Assembly: GCF_021043375.1 (NCBI RefSeq)
Contig: NZ_JAJNDV010000001.1
Coordinates: 401,156 to 465,155 of the forward strand
Reading direction: 5' to 3'
Origin: Sphingomonas sp. IC-56
GTDB lineage: Bacteria; Pseudomonadota; Alphaproteobacteria; Sphingomonadales; Sphingomonadaceae
Length of the DNA: 64,000 bases
The notes below the pieces were generated by a model, which did no database searches, had not been told where the DNA came from, and saw only the letters and a program-made list of their open reading frames with translations. The stretch's first letter is position 1. Each line of letters begins with the position of its first letter. Positions 9,556 through 17,736 of the stretch are shown here, in pieces. Made by a program: the position numbers and the translations under genes.

Positions 9556-10830
9556 ATGGATATGACCCACGGCATGAACGATCCGTTCGACTCGCATTCC
9601 GCGGGCGAGCCGGACGAGGCCGTCGCGGACCGTCCGCTGGAGATCGGCACCGACGAACGGCGGATGCATGTGCGCGCCTATAATCACTGGGTGTCGCTGC
9701 TGCATGGCCGCGCCTACCCTTCGATCGAAGATCTGCACCCCGGCAACATCGCGGATTTCGGACCGAACAGTGTGCTGCTGGACTTCACGCGCGGCGTGGA
9801 TGATCCCGAGATTCGCTATCTGGGCGCAGCGCTACGCGAGGAGTGCGGCTTCAGCGTAGGCCTTCGCAAGGTCGCAGAAGTGCCCAGCAGGTCGCTGCTG
9901 TCGCGGCTCACCGACCATTATTTGCAGATCATCGCCAATCGCGCGCCGATCGGTTTCGAGGCGGAGTTCGTCGGCCAGCGCGGACACAACACGCTGTATC
10001 GCGGCATCCTGATGCCTTTCTCCTCCGACGGGGAGAAGATCGACTTTATCTACGGCGTCATCAACTGGAAGGAACTGGTGGACGCCGCGACGCAGGCTCG
10101 GCTGAACGCCGAAGTTGAGGCGTCGCGCCGTGCGGCCCCTGCGCCCGCGGCGCCCGCGCCGGTCTGGGCCGATGGCCCGAGCGGCGGATTTGGCGATAGC
10201 GAGGAACCGGCCGACACTGAGACTGGCGCTGAGCTCGAAGCCGACACGCTGTGGGATCAACTCAGCCTTGCCCGCGAGTCGGCAGCTGCCGCACGCACCT
10301 CTGACACGCGGAGCCGCGCGGCGTTGTACCGCGCGCTCGGTCACGCCTATGATTTCGCGCTCGCCACCGAACGCGATCGCGACGGCTATCTCGGCCTCCT
10401 TAAGGATTACGGTCTCACGCTCCAGGCGCGGGCGCCCATGACGCCGCCAATCAAGCTCGTCTTCGGCCCCGACTACGACAAGACTCGAGTTACCGAATTC
10501 GCTGCTGTGCTGAACCACGCCAAGCGCAACGCCGTTCCCCTGCGCGGCCTCAGGCCGTTTCTGGAAAGCGCCGAGGGCGGCATCAAGGCGATCGTCAAGG
10601 CGGAGCGCGAGCATCGCCGTCCGGCCGCCAAGCAGGACGTGTTCGCGCAGGCGGCCGCCGAACTGCGCAGCCGCCCTCCCCTCGCCCATGTCGAGATTAC
10701 CCCGGACGGCGCGGCAGGCGAGTTCGTGGTGCTGCTGGCGCGGGCCGGCGCCCAGGGCCTGGATATCGTCGCCAAGATGGAGGACGATACCGCGCTGACC
10801 GAGCGGGCGATCCGGAGGGCCGCCGCCTAA
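9556..10830 (+). CDS. PAS_5-type PAS domain protein
   Basis: 424 aa protein starting at ATG 9556, preceded by GTGGAG at a suitable spacing. The upstream open frame (to 9382) runs toward the tRNA-Thr promoter and is unlikely to be coding. Residues about 35-175 resemble the PAS_5 family common in alphaproteobacteria (MHVRAYNHWVSLLHGR, then the sensor core ending MPFSSDGEKIDFIYGVINW). An Ala/Pro-rich linker follows. A C-terminal region of about 200 residues has a helical part and a segment resembling a small ligand- or nucleotide-binding fold, with no output domain recognised. It is a cytoplasmic protein with no membrane segment. A signalling or general-stress sensor role is inferred from the PAS fold only. 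Confidence 0.7.
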   Translation: MDMTHGMNDPFDSHSAGEPDEAVADRPLEIGTDERRMHVRAYNHWVSLLHGRAYPSIEDLHPGNIADFGPNSVLLDFTRGVDDPEIRYLGAALREECGFSVGLRKVAEVPSRSLLSRLTDHYLQIIANRAPIGFEAEFVGQRGHNTLYRGILMPFSSDGEKIDFIYGVINWKELVDAATQARLNAEVEASRRAAPAPAAPAPVWADGPSGGFGDSEEPADTETGAELEADTLWDQLSLARESAAAARTSDTRSRAALYRALGHAYDFALATERDRDGYLGLLKDYGLTLQARAPMTPPIKLVFGPDYDKTRVTEFAAVLNHAKRNAVPLRGLRPFLESAEGGIKAIVKAEREHRRPAAKQDVFAQAAAELRSRPPLAHVEITPDGAAGEFVVLLARAGAQGLDIVAKMEDDTALTERAIRRAAA

Positions 10831-10905
10831 CCCGGCGCTGCGCTGGCAACTTTTCCCCGTGCTCAAGCCTTGAGGTCCAAAGTCGAGGGGAGCATAGCAC
10901 CGCGC

Positions 10906-13900
10906 ATGAAAAACATGATGACGTCGCTGACGCAGGCGTTCGAGGCACGGCTGCTCGATGGAGCGCTGCCGGGAGAGTTGGAAGGACTGGATGAGGGCGA
11001 GCGGGCCGAGGCTGCACGCTATGTCGCCGAGACGGCGGCCATTCGCCCCCCTGGCAAGCCGCAGATCCGGCTTGAGACCTATCTCGACGAGGAGCGGCGG
11101 CAGATGCGGCTCGCCGTCATCAACGACGACCGGCCCTTCCTGGTCGACTCGATCGCGGCGGCGATCGCCGCGCACGACATCGCCATCTACCGCATCATTC
11201 ACCCCGTGATTCCCGTGGAGCGGGACGGGGAAGGCAAGCTGATCTCGATCGGCGGCGGGCAGTCCGAATCGATGATCTACATCGAAATGGAACGCGGTGA
11301 CGCCCGCACCCGACGCGCACTGATCGGCGAGATCGAGCATAGCCTGGAACAGGTCCGCGGCGCCGTCGAAGATTGGCCTGCGCTGCAGGCCGCGATGAAG
11401 GTCGATGCGGAGCGGTGCACGTCGACCGAAGCCGCCGCCCTGCTGCACTGGTTTGGCGGGGGCGCGATGACGCTGCTGGCGCACGAGCAGTGGCAAGCGG
11501 AAGGCCGCGCGTCCGACCAGCTCGGGCTCGCGCGCTACCCGTTGGAAACGCCGATCCTGGCCGAAGCCTCGCGTCAGGCGGCGCTGGAACACTTCCGCGC
11601 GGGCGGCGAAGCGCCGCTGCTGCTGAAGTCGAATGCGATCTCTACCGTGCATCGCCGCGTGCCGCTGGATATCGTCGTCATGCCGAACGGTGCCGGCGCA
11701 AACGTCACCGGCCTGTCGATCCATGCAGGGCTTTGGACCAGCGCGGCGCTGTTCGCCGCGCCGGATGAAGTGCCAATCTTGCGCGCACGGTTGCGATCGC
11801 TTGAGGGCAAGCTCGGCTTCGACCCTAAGGGGCACACTGGCAAGGCGATGGCACACGCGCTGATGGCGCTACCCCACGACCTGACCACTGCGTTCGACGC
11901 GGAGTCGCTGGAGCGGCTGGTGCTCACCACCATGTCGGTCGCCGACCGGCCACGGGCCAAGCTGCTTCTGGTGCGCTCGCTGCTCGGACGCCACCTGTTC
12001 GCCTTTGTATGGTTGCCGCGCGACGAGGTTTCGCCAGGGCGCCGCGAAGCCATTGGCGAGATGCTGAGCGAGGCGTCCAATGCTAAGGTGATCAACTGGT
12101 CGATCGCGCTGGAGGACGGCGTCGTCGCCCTTCTCCGCTACACGCTGGACCTGCGCGGCGGCGGCAGCATGCCCGACGCCGAGGTACTTGATGGCACGCT
12201 CAAGCGGATGGTTCGCGGCTGGGTGCCTGCTGTCGAAGCGGCGCTGGCCGAACAGGCCGGCAGTGCCTCGACGCGGCTGGCGCTGCGTTTCGCTCAGGCC
12301 TTCCCCATGGTGTATCGCGCGACGAGCACCCCCGAGGAAGCGGCGCGTGACGTGCTGCGCCTTGCAACGCTGGACGCCCCGGGTGCTCGATCGGTGCGCA
12401 TCACGCCGCACCCGACGAACGACAGCGCCTATCGCATCAAGCTCTACGCCCAAGGCGGCGCGCTGGCCCTTTCGGACGCCGTGCCGGCCTTCGAGAATTT
12501 CGGTTTCCGCGTCATCGAGGAAGTGCCGACCGAACTTGGCAACGGCATGTTCCTGCACGACTTCCAGGTGGCGCTCACCGCCGGCTCGCCAGTGCTCGCC
12601 AGGGAGCCCGAGCTGGTGGAGGATGCGATCGCCGCAGTGCTGGAAGGCACTGCCGAGAATGACACGTTCAACCGGCTGATCGTCGAAACGGGCATGCAGC
12701 CGAGCGCCGTGGTGCTGTTCCGCGCCTGGTTCCGCTATCTCCGTCAGGCAGGTCTCCCCTATGGCATGGCGACTGTAGTGGACGCGATCCGCCGCGCGCC
12801 TGCTGTCGCCGCCGCGCTGATCGAGCGCTTTCAGGCTGCCCATGATCCGGCCCGAACGCGGGACGATGCCGCCCTCGATGCTGCAACTCAGGCAATCAAT
12901 GCCGGGCTGGACCAGGTGTCGGCGATCGACGACGACCGCATCCTGCGCACGCTGAAGGGCGTGGTGCTAGCCACGCTGCGCACCAATGCGTTCGCGCCGG
13001 CTGCGCAGGAAGCACTGGCGTTCAAGCTCGATTCCAAGTTGGTGCCTGGCCTGCCGCAGCCCCTGCCTTGGCGCGAGATCTGGGTCTACAGCCCGCGCGT
13101 GGAGGGCATCCACTTGCGCGCCGGTCCGGTGGCGCGCGGTGGGCTGCGCTGGTCCGATCGCCGCGACGACTTCCGCACCGAAATCCTGGGCCTGATGAAG
13201 GCGCAGCGCGTGAAGAACGCAGTCATCGTGCCGACGGGTGCAAAGGGCGGCTTCTATCCCAAGCTGCTCCCCTCCCCGGCTGCCGACCGTGACGCATGGC
13301 TCGCCGAAGGAACCGAGAGCTATCGCATCTTTATCCGCGCGCTGCTGTCGATCACTGACAACATCGTCGCTGGCGCAGTGGTCCACCCCGACAGCGTGGC
13401 CGTGCTCGACGGTGACGACCCTTATTTCGTCGTGGCGGCGGACAAGGGCACCGCCACGTTCTCCGACGTGGCCAATGCCATCGCCACCGACCGCGACTTC
13501 TGGCTTGGGGACGCGTTCGCCTCGGGCGGAAGCCATGGCTACGATCACAAGGCGATGGGCATCACCGCCAAGGGCGCCTGGGTGTCCGTGCGCCGCCACT
13601 TCCTTGAACTCGGCGTGGACGTGCAGTCCGAGCCGGTGCGCGTTGCCGGCTGTGGCGACATGTCGGGCGACGTGTTCGGCAATGGGATGCTGCTGTCCAA
13701 GGCGATCAAGCTGGTTGCGGCGTTCGACCACCGCCACATCTTCCTCGATCCCGATCCCGATCCGGCGAGGAGCTGGGAAGAGCGCGCACGCATGTTCGCG
13801 CTGCCGCGCTCAAGCTGGGCAGACTATGATCCCACTCTGATCTCGCAGGGCGGCGGTGTGTTCGCCCGCACCGCGAAGACCATCCCGCTCAGCGCCGAAG

Positions 13901-15513
13901 TGCAGGCACTGCTCGGGCTCACTCAGGATGAGATCGATCCCACCAGCCTGATTAACGCGATCCTGAAGGCACAGGTTGATCTTCTCTGGTTCGGCGGCAT
14001 CGGCACCTATGTAAAGGCTGCCAGCGAAAGCCATTCGGAGGTGGGCGATCCGGCGAACGACCGACTGCGCGTCAATGCCGAGCAGCTGCGTGCACGCGTG
14101 CTCGGCGAAGGCGCCAATCTCGGCGTCACGCAGGCGGCGCGAATCGCCTTTGCCGCCGCAGGCGGGCGGATCAACACTGACTTCATTGATAACTCGGCAG
14201 GGGTCGATTGCTCGGACAATGAGGTCAACATCAAGATCGCGCTCAACCGGGAGGTGATCGAGGGCCGGCTCGAGTTCGAGGATCGCAACACCTTCCTCGC
14301 CGAGATGACGGACAATGTCGCGGAGCTGGTGCTGGAGGACAATCGCCTTCAGACGCTGGCGCTCTCCTTCATGGAAAATGACGGCGCGGTATCGCTGCCG
14401 AGCTACATCCGCGTGGTGGAGATCCTCGAAGCATCCGGCCGCCTCGACCGCGCAGTCGAGGGTTTGGGCTCCAACGAGGAACTCCTGCGCCGCGCACAGG
14501 ACGGACGTGGCCTGACCCGGCCCGAGCTGGCGGTGCTGCTGGCGTCCACCAAGCTGGCGCTGCAGGATGCGATTGAAGGCCGTCGGCTGTCGGACGATCC
14601 CGAGCTGGAAGGCGATCTGCTAGCCGCCTTCCCGGAGGCGATGCAGACGCGGTTTACCTCGGCGATCAAGGAACACCGGCTTCGCAACGAGATCGTCGCG
14701 ACCAAGCTGGCCAACCGGCTGGTGAACCGGCTCGGCGTTCTCCACCCCTTCGAGCTGGCGGAGGAAGAAGGCGCGGCGATCGGCGATATCGCCGTTGCCT
14801 TTGTGGTTGCCGAGCGGCTGTTCTGCCTTGGCGATACCTGGGAAGCGATCGAAACGGCCCAGATCGACGAGCGCGCTCGCTTAGCACTGTTCGATGAGAT
14901 GGCGCTGGCGGTGCGCGGCCAGATGGCGGATGTGCTGCGGGCAGCGCCCTCGGGCGCAAGTCCGCGCCGCATCATCGAGCGGTTGAAGCCCGGCATCGAG
15001 GCGCTAGATCGCCAGGCCAAGGCGCTGCTGCTCGACGAAGTAAAGGCGCAAAGCGTGCGCATCGCCGCCAAGCTCCAGGCGACCGGGGCACCAGCCGAGT
15101 TGATCGATCGGGTTGTGCGGCTGTTCGAAATGGACGGGGCGGTTGGTCTGGCCGAACTGAGCATCCGGCGCGGCATCGACGAGACCGAGCTGACGCGCGC
15201 CTTCACGCATCTGGGCCAAGTGCTTGGCCTCGACTGGGCGCAGGCGACGGCGGCGCGGATCACGACCGGCGATCCGTGGGAGCGGCTGCTGATCGCGGGG
15301 CTTGCGCGCGATTTCCAGCAGCTGCGGCTCGATTTTCTCAGTCGCTTGCCCGACGGTGATCCGCGGGGCGGCGTCGACGCCTGGCTGTCGATGCACGGGC
15401 CGCGGGTGGCGCAATTTGCGGCGCTGGTGCAGCGGGCGCGGCAGACGGCGGCGCCGAATGCGGCGATGCTGGCGCAAATTGCGGGACAGGCGCGGGTTTT
15501 GTTGGGTCGGTAA
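10906..15513 (+). CDS. gdhB: NAD-specific glutamate dehydrogenase, 180-kDa type
   Basis: Large NAD-dependent glutamate dehydrogenase, about 1535 aa, the usual size class for alphaproteobacteria. It converts glutamate to 2-oxoglutarate plus ammonia in catabolism. Long N-terminal regulatory (ACT-like) regions include the conserved NDDRPFLVDSI near residues 86-96. The catalytic core begins near residue 745 with GGLRWSDRRDDFRTEILGLM, followed by VPTGAKGGFYPK whose Lys is the expected active-site residue. The NAD-binding part includes CGDMSGDVFGNGML and WFGGIGTYVK. The start ATG at 10906 lies about a dozen bases after a GAGGGGAG stretch. A TTG at 10870 is possible but less likely. It is transcribed alone. 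Confidence 0.93.
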   Translation: MKNMMTSLTQAFEARLLDGALPGELEGLDEGERAEAARYVAETAAIRPPGKPQIRLETYLDEERRQMRLAVINDDRPFLVDSIAAAIAAHDIAIYRIIHPVIPVERDGEGKLISIGGGQSESMIYIEMERGDARTRRALIGEIEHSLEQVRGAVEDWPALQAAMKVDAERCTSTEAAALLHWFGGGAMTLLAHEQWQAEGRASDQLGLARYPLETPILAEASRQAALEHFRAGGEAPLLLKSNAISTVHRRVPLDIVVMPNGAGANVTGLSIHAGLWTSAALFAAPDEVPILRARLRSLEGKLGFDPKGHTGKAMAHALMALPHDLTTAFDAESLERLVLTTMSVADRPRAKLLLVRSLLGRHLFAFVWLPRDEVSPGRREAIGEMLSEASNAKVINWSIALEDGVVALLRYTLDLRGGGSMPDAEVLDGTLKRMVRGWVPAVEAALAEQAGSASTRLALRFAQAFPMVYRATSTPEEAARDVLRLATLDAPGARSVRITPHPTNDSAYRIKLYAQGGALALSDAVPAFENFGFRVIEEVPTELGNGMFLHDFQVALTAGSPVLAREPELVEDAIAAVLEGTAENDTFNRLIVETGMQPSAVVLFRAWFRYLRQAGLPYGMATVVDAIRRAPAVAAALIERFQAAHDPARTRDDAALDAATQAINAGLDQVSAIDDDRILRTLKGVVLATLRTNAFAPAAQEALAFKLDSKLVPGLPQPLPWREIWVYSPRVEGIHLRAGPVARGGLRWSDRRDDFRTEILGLMKAQRVKNAVIVPTGAKGGFYPKLLPSPAADRDAWLAEGTESYRIFIRALLSITDNIVAGAVVHPDSVAVLDGDDPYFVVAADKGTATFSDVANAIATDRDFWLGDAFASGGSHGYDHKAMGITAKGAWVSVRRHFLELGVDVQSEPVRVAGCGDMSGDVFGNGMLLSKAIKLVAAFDHRHIFLDPDPDPARSWEERARMFALPRSSWADYDPTLISQGGGVFARTAKTIPLSAEVQALLGLTQDEIDPTSLINAILKAQVDLLWFGGIGTYVKAASESHSEVGDPANDRLRVNAEQLRARVLGEGANLGVTQAARIAFAAAGGRINTDFIDNSAGVDCSDNEVNIKIALNREVIEGRLEFEDRNTFLAEMTDNVAELVLEDNRLQTLALSFMENDGAVSLPSYIRVVEILEASGRLDRAVEGLGSNEELLRRAQDGRGLTRPELAVLLASTKLALQDAIEGRRLSDDPELEGDLLAAFPEAMQTRFTSAIKEHRLRNEIVATKLANRLVNRLGVLHPFELAEEEGAAIGDIAVAFVVAERLFCLGDTWEAIETAQIDERARLALFDEMALAVRGQMADVLRAAPSGASPRRIIERLKPGIEALDRQAKALLLDEVKAQSVRIAAKLQATGAPAELIDRVVRLFEMDGAVGLAELSIRRGIDETELTRAFTHLGQVLGLDWAQATAARITTGDPWERLLIAGLARDFQQLRLDFLSRLPDGDPRGGVDAWLSMHGPRVAQFAALVQRARQTAAPNAAMLAQIAGQARVLLGR

Positions 15514-15527
15514 GTTGGTGAAAGTTG

Positions 15528-15553
15528 TGCGGGGGAGGGGTTTCTTCCCCGCA
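15528..15553 (+). terminator. Possible hairpin after glutamate dehydrogenase
   Basis: TGCGGGG (15528-15534) pairs with CCCCGCA (15547-15553) across a 12-base loop, 15 bases after the glutamate dehydrogenase stop. There is no downstream T-run, so it is a weak terminator candidate. Confidence 0.3.
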
Positions 15554-15566
15554 TGGTGATTGCAAT

Positions 15567-15581
15567 TGCGAGTCGTTCGCG
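15567..15581. promoter_or_regulatory. Fur-box-like palindrome upstream of PepSY/ApbE operon
   Basis: TGCGAGTCGTTCGCG has the same TGCGAG-N3-TTCGC core as the two sites at 24003 and 24031 upstream of the siderophore-receptor operon. The TGCGA-N5-TCGC dyad resembles Fur-type operators in proteobacteria. It is 43 bases before the PepSY gene ATG, a promoter-proximal position. Binding by Fur is inference. Confidence 0.55.
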
Positions 15582-15623
15582 TTATCGCAGGGTGTCCGAA
15601 ACGATCGAGCATTGCCGCCTTTC

Positions 15624-16265
15624 ATGCACGCCCCCGCCGCCCCGGCCTCCAAGAAGCGCAATCGAAAAAGCTTCTGGCTCAAGCAGTTGCACACCTGGCA
15701 CTGGATGAGCTCGGCGATTAGCCTGGTCGGGCTGCTGCTGTTCGCGCTGACCGGCTTCACGCTGAATCACGCCGCGGATATCGAAGGATCGCCGCAGTCG
15801 GTGGAGCGCAAGGCGCAGCTGCCTGAGCAGTTGTTGACGCAAGTGCACGCAGACAATGCGGCGGACACCAAGAAGCCGCTGCCCGCGGGCATCGCCGACT
15901 ATGTTGAAAATGCCACGGGCATGCGCGCGCAGGGCATCGCCGAATGGTCGTCGGACGAGATCTACCTCGCCCTGCCCCGCCCCGGCGGCGACGCCTGGGT
16001 GTCGATCGACCGGGTGACCGGCGAGATCACCAGCGAGCGCAGTTCGCGCGGCGCGATCGCCTACCTCAACGACCTTCACAAGGGCCGCAATGCCGGCACC
16101 GCTTGGAAGTGGTTCATCGACATCTTCGTGTTCGCCTGCATCGTCTTCACGCTAACGGGACTTGTCCTGCTCCAGATGCATTCGCGGCACCGCAAGAGCA
16201 CCTGGCCGCTGGTCGGCATGGGGCTCGTCATCCCGGCGCTCATCGCCATCTTCCTGATCCACTAA
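15624..16265 (+). CDS. PepSY-associated transmembrane protein
   Basis: 213 aa inner-membrane protein of the PepSY-associated TM family. A cytoplasmic basic N-terminus (SKKRNRKSFWLKQLHTWH) leads into a first membrane helix at about residues 30-50 (ISLVGLLLFALTGFTLNHA). A periplasmic PepSY-like region of about 110 residues follows, then two C-terminal helices (IFVFACIVFTLTGLVLL and LVGMGLVIPALIAIFLI). The conserved HTWHW and the later LNDLHKGR carry histidines that in related proteins are linked to heme or flavin electron transfer. It is first in an operon with DUF2271, DUF4198 and ApbE genes. Likely role: passing electrons across the inner membrane to a flavinylated periplasmic partner (inferred). 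The ATG at 15624 was chosen because residues before it are not PepSY-like. Confidence 0.82.
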   Translation: MHAPAAPASKKRNRKSFWLKQLHTWHWMSSAISLVGLLLFALTGFTLNHAADIEGSPQSVERKAQLPEQLLTQVHADNAADTKKPLPAGIADYVENATGMRAQGIAEWSSDEIYLALPRPGGDAWVSIDRVTGEITSERSSRGAIAYLNDLHKGRNAGTAWKWFIDIFVFACIVFTLTGLVLLQMHSRHRKSTWPLVGMGLVIPALIAIFLIH

Positions 16266-16278
16266 GCGAGGCTTATCC

Positions 16279-16806
16279 ATGCAGATCCGCTTCACCCGCC
16301 GCCTCACGGCCGCCGCGATCGGCGCGGGAGCGCTGTTCCCGGCGGGCGCCGGCGCGCAGACGCTGAACCTGTCGATCGACATCCCGCGCCTGAGCGTCGC
16401 GGAATATCATAAGCCCTATGTCGCGATCTGGCTGGAAAAGCAGGGCACGACCCCCCGCACCCTGTCGGTCTGGTACGACACCGACATGCGCGGCGGCGAA
16501 GGCACCAAGTGGCTGCGCGACATTCGCCAATGGTGGCGCACCAGCGGACGCGGCATGACCTTCCCGGCAGACGGCGTGAGCGGCGCAACTCGCGCTCCCG
16601 GCACGCAGCGACTGCAACTGGTCGGCGGACGCGGCGCGATGCCGCGGCTGACGCCTGGCGAATACACGCTGGTGGTCGAGGCTGCCCGCGAAGTCGGCGG
16701 GCGCGAGATGGTCCGCATCCCCTTTAGCTGGAACGGCACCGCTGCCAGCGGAGCGCGCAAGGGCTCGACCGAGCTGGGCGCCGTTTCCTTCACTCTCAAG
16801 CGTTAA
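16279..16806 (+). CDS. DUF2271 periplasmic protein with ApbE flavinylation motif
   Basis: 175 aa secreted protein of the DUF2271 family, with a clear Sec signal peptide (RFTRRLTAAAIGAGALFPAG, cleavage near AGAQ at residue 27). The mature part is beta-rich. Residues 98-104 read DGVSGAT (bases 16570-16590), matching the D-x-x-S/T-G-A-T motif at which ApbE attaches FMN through a phosphoester to the final Thr in NqrC/RnfG-type proteins. An ApbE gene is two genes downstream in the same operon. This makes a covalently flavinylated periplasmic electron carrier the best reading. It starts 13 bases after the PepSY gene. The electron acceptor is not identifiable from sequence. Confidence 0.85.
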   Translation: MQIRFTRRLTAAAIGAGALFPAGAGAQTLNLSIDIPRLSVAEYHKPYVAIWLEKQGTTPRTLSVWYDTDMRGGEGTKWLRDIRQWWRTSGRGMTFPADGVSGATRAPGTQRLQLVGGRGAMPRLTPGEYTLVVEAAREVGGREMVRIPFSWNGTAASGARKGSTELGAVSFTLKR

Positions 16807-16822
16807 CCGGAAGGACCACCCA

Positions 16823-17665
16823 ATGAACCTTCGCAAACCCCTGCTCGCCTTTGCCGCAGCGGCGGCAGTCGCCGCGCCGGCTGCGCTTGCCCACCGCATG
16901 TGGTTCCTGCCTTCTTCCACGACGATCTCGGGCACCGACAATTGGGTTACCGTGGACGCCGCGGTGTCGAACGACCTGTTCTATTTCGACCACCAGCCCT
17001 TCCGCGCCGTGCCGAGCGTGCTCCAGCCCGACGGTACGGAAGGCAAGGTCGAGAACCACAGCGTCGGCCGCTACCGTGCGACCTTCGACGTGCACCTGAC
17101 GCAACAGGGCACGTATCGGATCGGCACGATCAACCAGAGCGTGTTCGGCAGCTACAAGCTGAATGGCGAGACCAAGATGCTGCCGCGCGGGACGAGCCCG
17201 GACAAGCTGGCCAGCGTGATCCCGGCCGGCGCCACCGACGTGCAAACCAGCGAGGGTTATGCCCGCAACGAGATCTTCGTGACGCAGGGCGCGCCCACCA
17301 ACACCGTCTTCAAGCCGACCGGCAAGGGGCTGGAGCTGGTGCCGGTGACGCACCCCAATGATCTGGTGGCCGGCGAAGCCGCGACCTTCCAGTTCCTGGT
17401 CGATGGGAAGCCGGGCGCGAACCTGTACGTCACTGCGATCCCCGGTGGCATCCGCTATCGCGACGCGTTGAAGCAGATGGACCTCAAGACTGACGCGCAG
17501 GGCAAGGTGAGCATCACCTGGCCCGAGCCCGGCATGTACTGGTTGAACGTCACGCCCGACGCGCCGCGCGCGGAAGGTCCCGGTGCTGGCCAGGGCGCTC
17601 CCCGCGCCATGCCGCGCGGGCGGCGGATCAGCTACACCACCACGCTGGAAGTGCTGGCCCCCTGA
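16823..17665 (+). CDS. DUF4198 periplasmic protein
   Basis: 280 aa protein of the DUF4198 family. A Sec signal peptide (LRKPLLAFAAAAAVAAPAAL) ends at residues AHRMWFLPS, so cleavage probably leaves an N-terminal His or a short Ala-His. N-terminal His-Arg-Met-Trp is typical of this family and suggests metal handling. The rest is predicted beta-sandwich with a repeat unit near residues 175-240. Related proteins occur beside TonB receptors and metal transporters. Here the operon partners are PepSY, DUF2271 and ApbE genes, and a Fur-like site lies upstream, so a periplasmic iron-related role is plausible but unproven. It has a GGAAGGACC ribosome site a few bases upstream. Confidence 0.85.
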   Translation: MNLRKPLLAFAAAAAVAAPAALAHRMWFLPSSTTISGTDNWVTVDAAVSNDLFYFDHQPFRAVPSVLQPDGTEGKVENHSVGRYRATFDVHLTQQGTYRIGTINQSVFGSYKLNGETKMLPRGTSPDKLASVIPAGATDVQTSEGYARNEIFVTQGAPTNTVFKPTGKGLELVPVTHPNDLVAGEAATFQFLVDGKPGANLYVTAIPGGIRYRDALKQMDLKTDAQGKVSITWPEPGMYWLNVTPDAPRAEGPGAGQGAPRAMPRGRRISYTTTLEVLAP

Positions 17666-17736
17666 TCGAGCCGCGCATCGCCATTCCCCTGGGCCTGTCG
17701 CCGGCGGCGTTCCACCGGCGGCAGGCGGACGCGCGG

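Noticed and set aside
9832..11856. A 674-codon minus-strand open frame across the PAS gene and glutamate dehydrogenase
   Set aside because: It spans two real genes and their promoter gap, and its composition is that of antisense GC-rich coding DNA.
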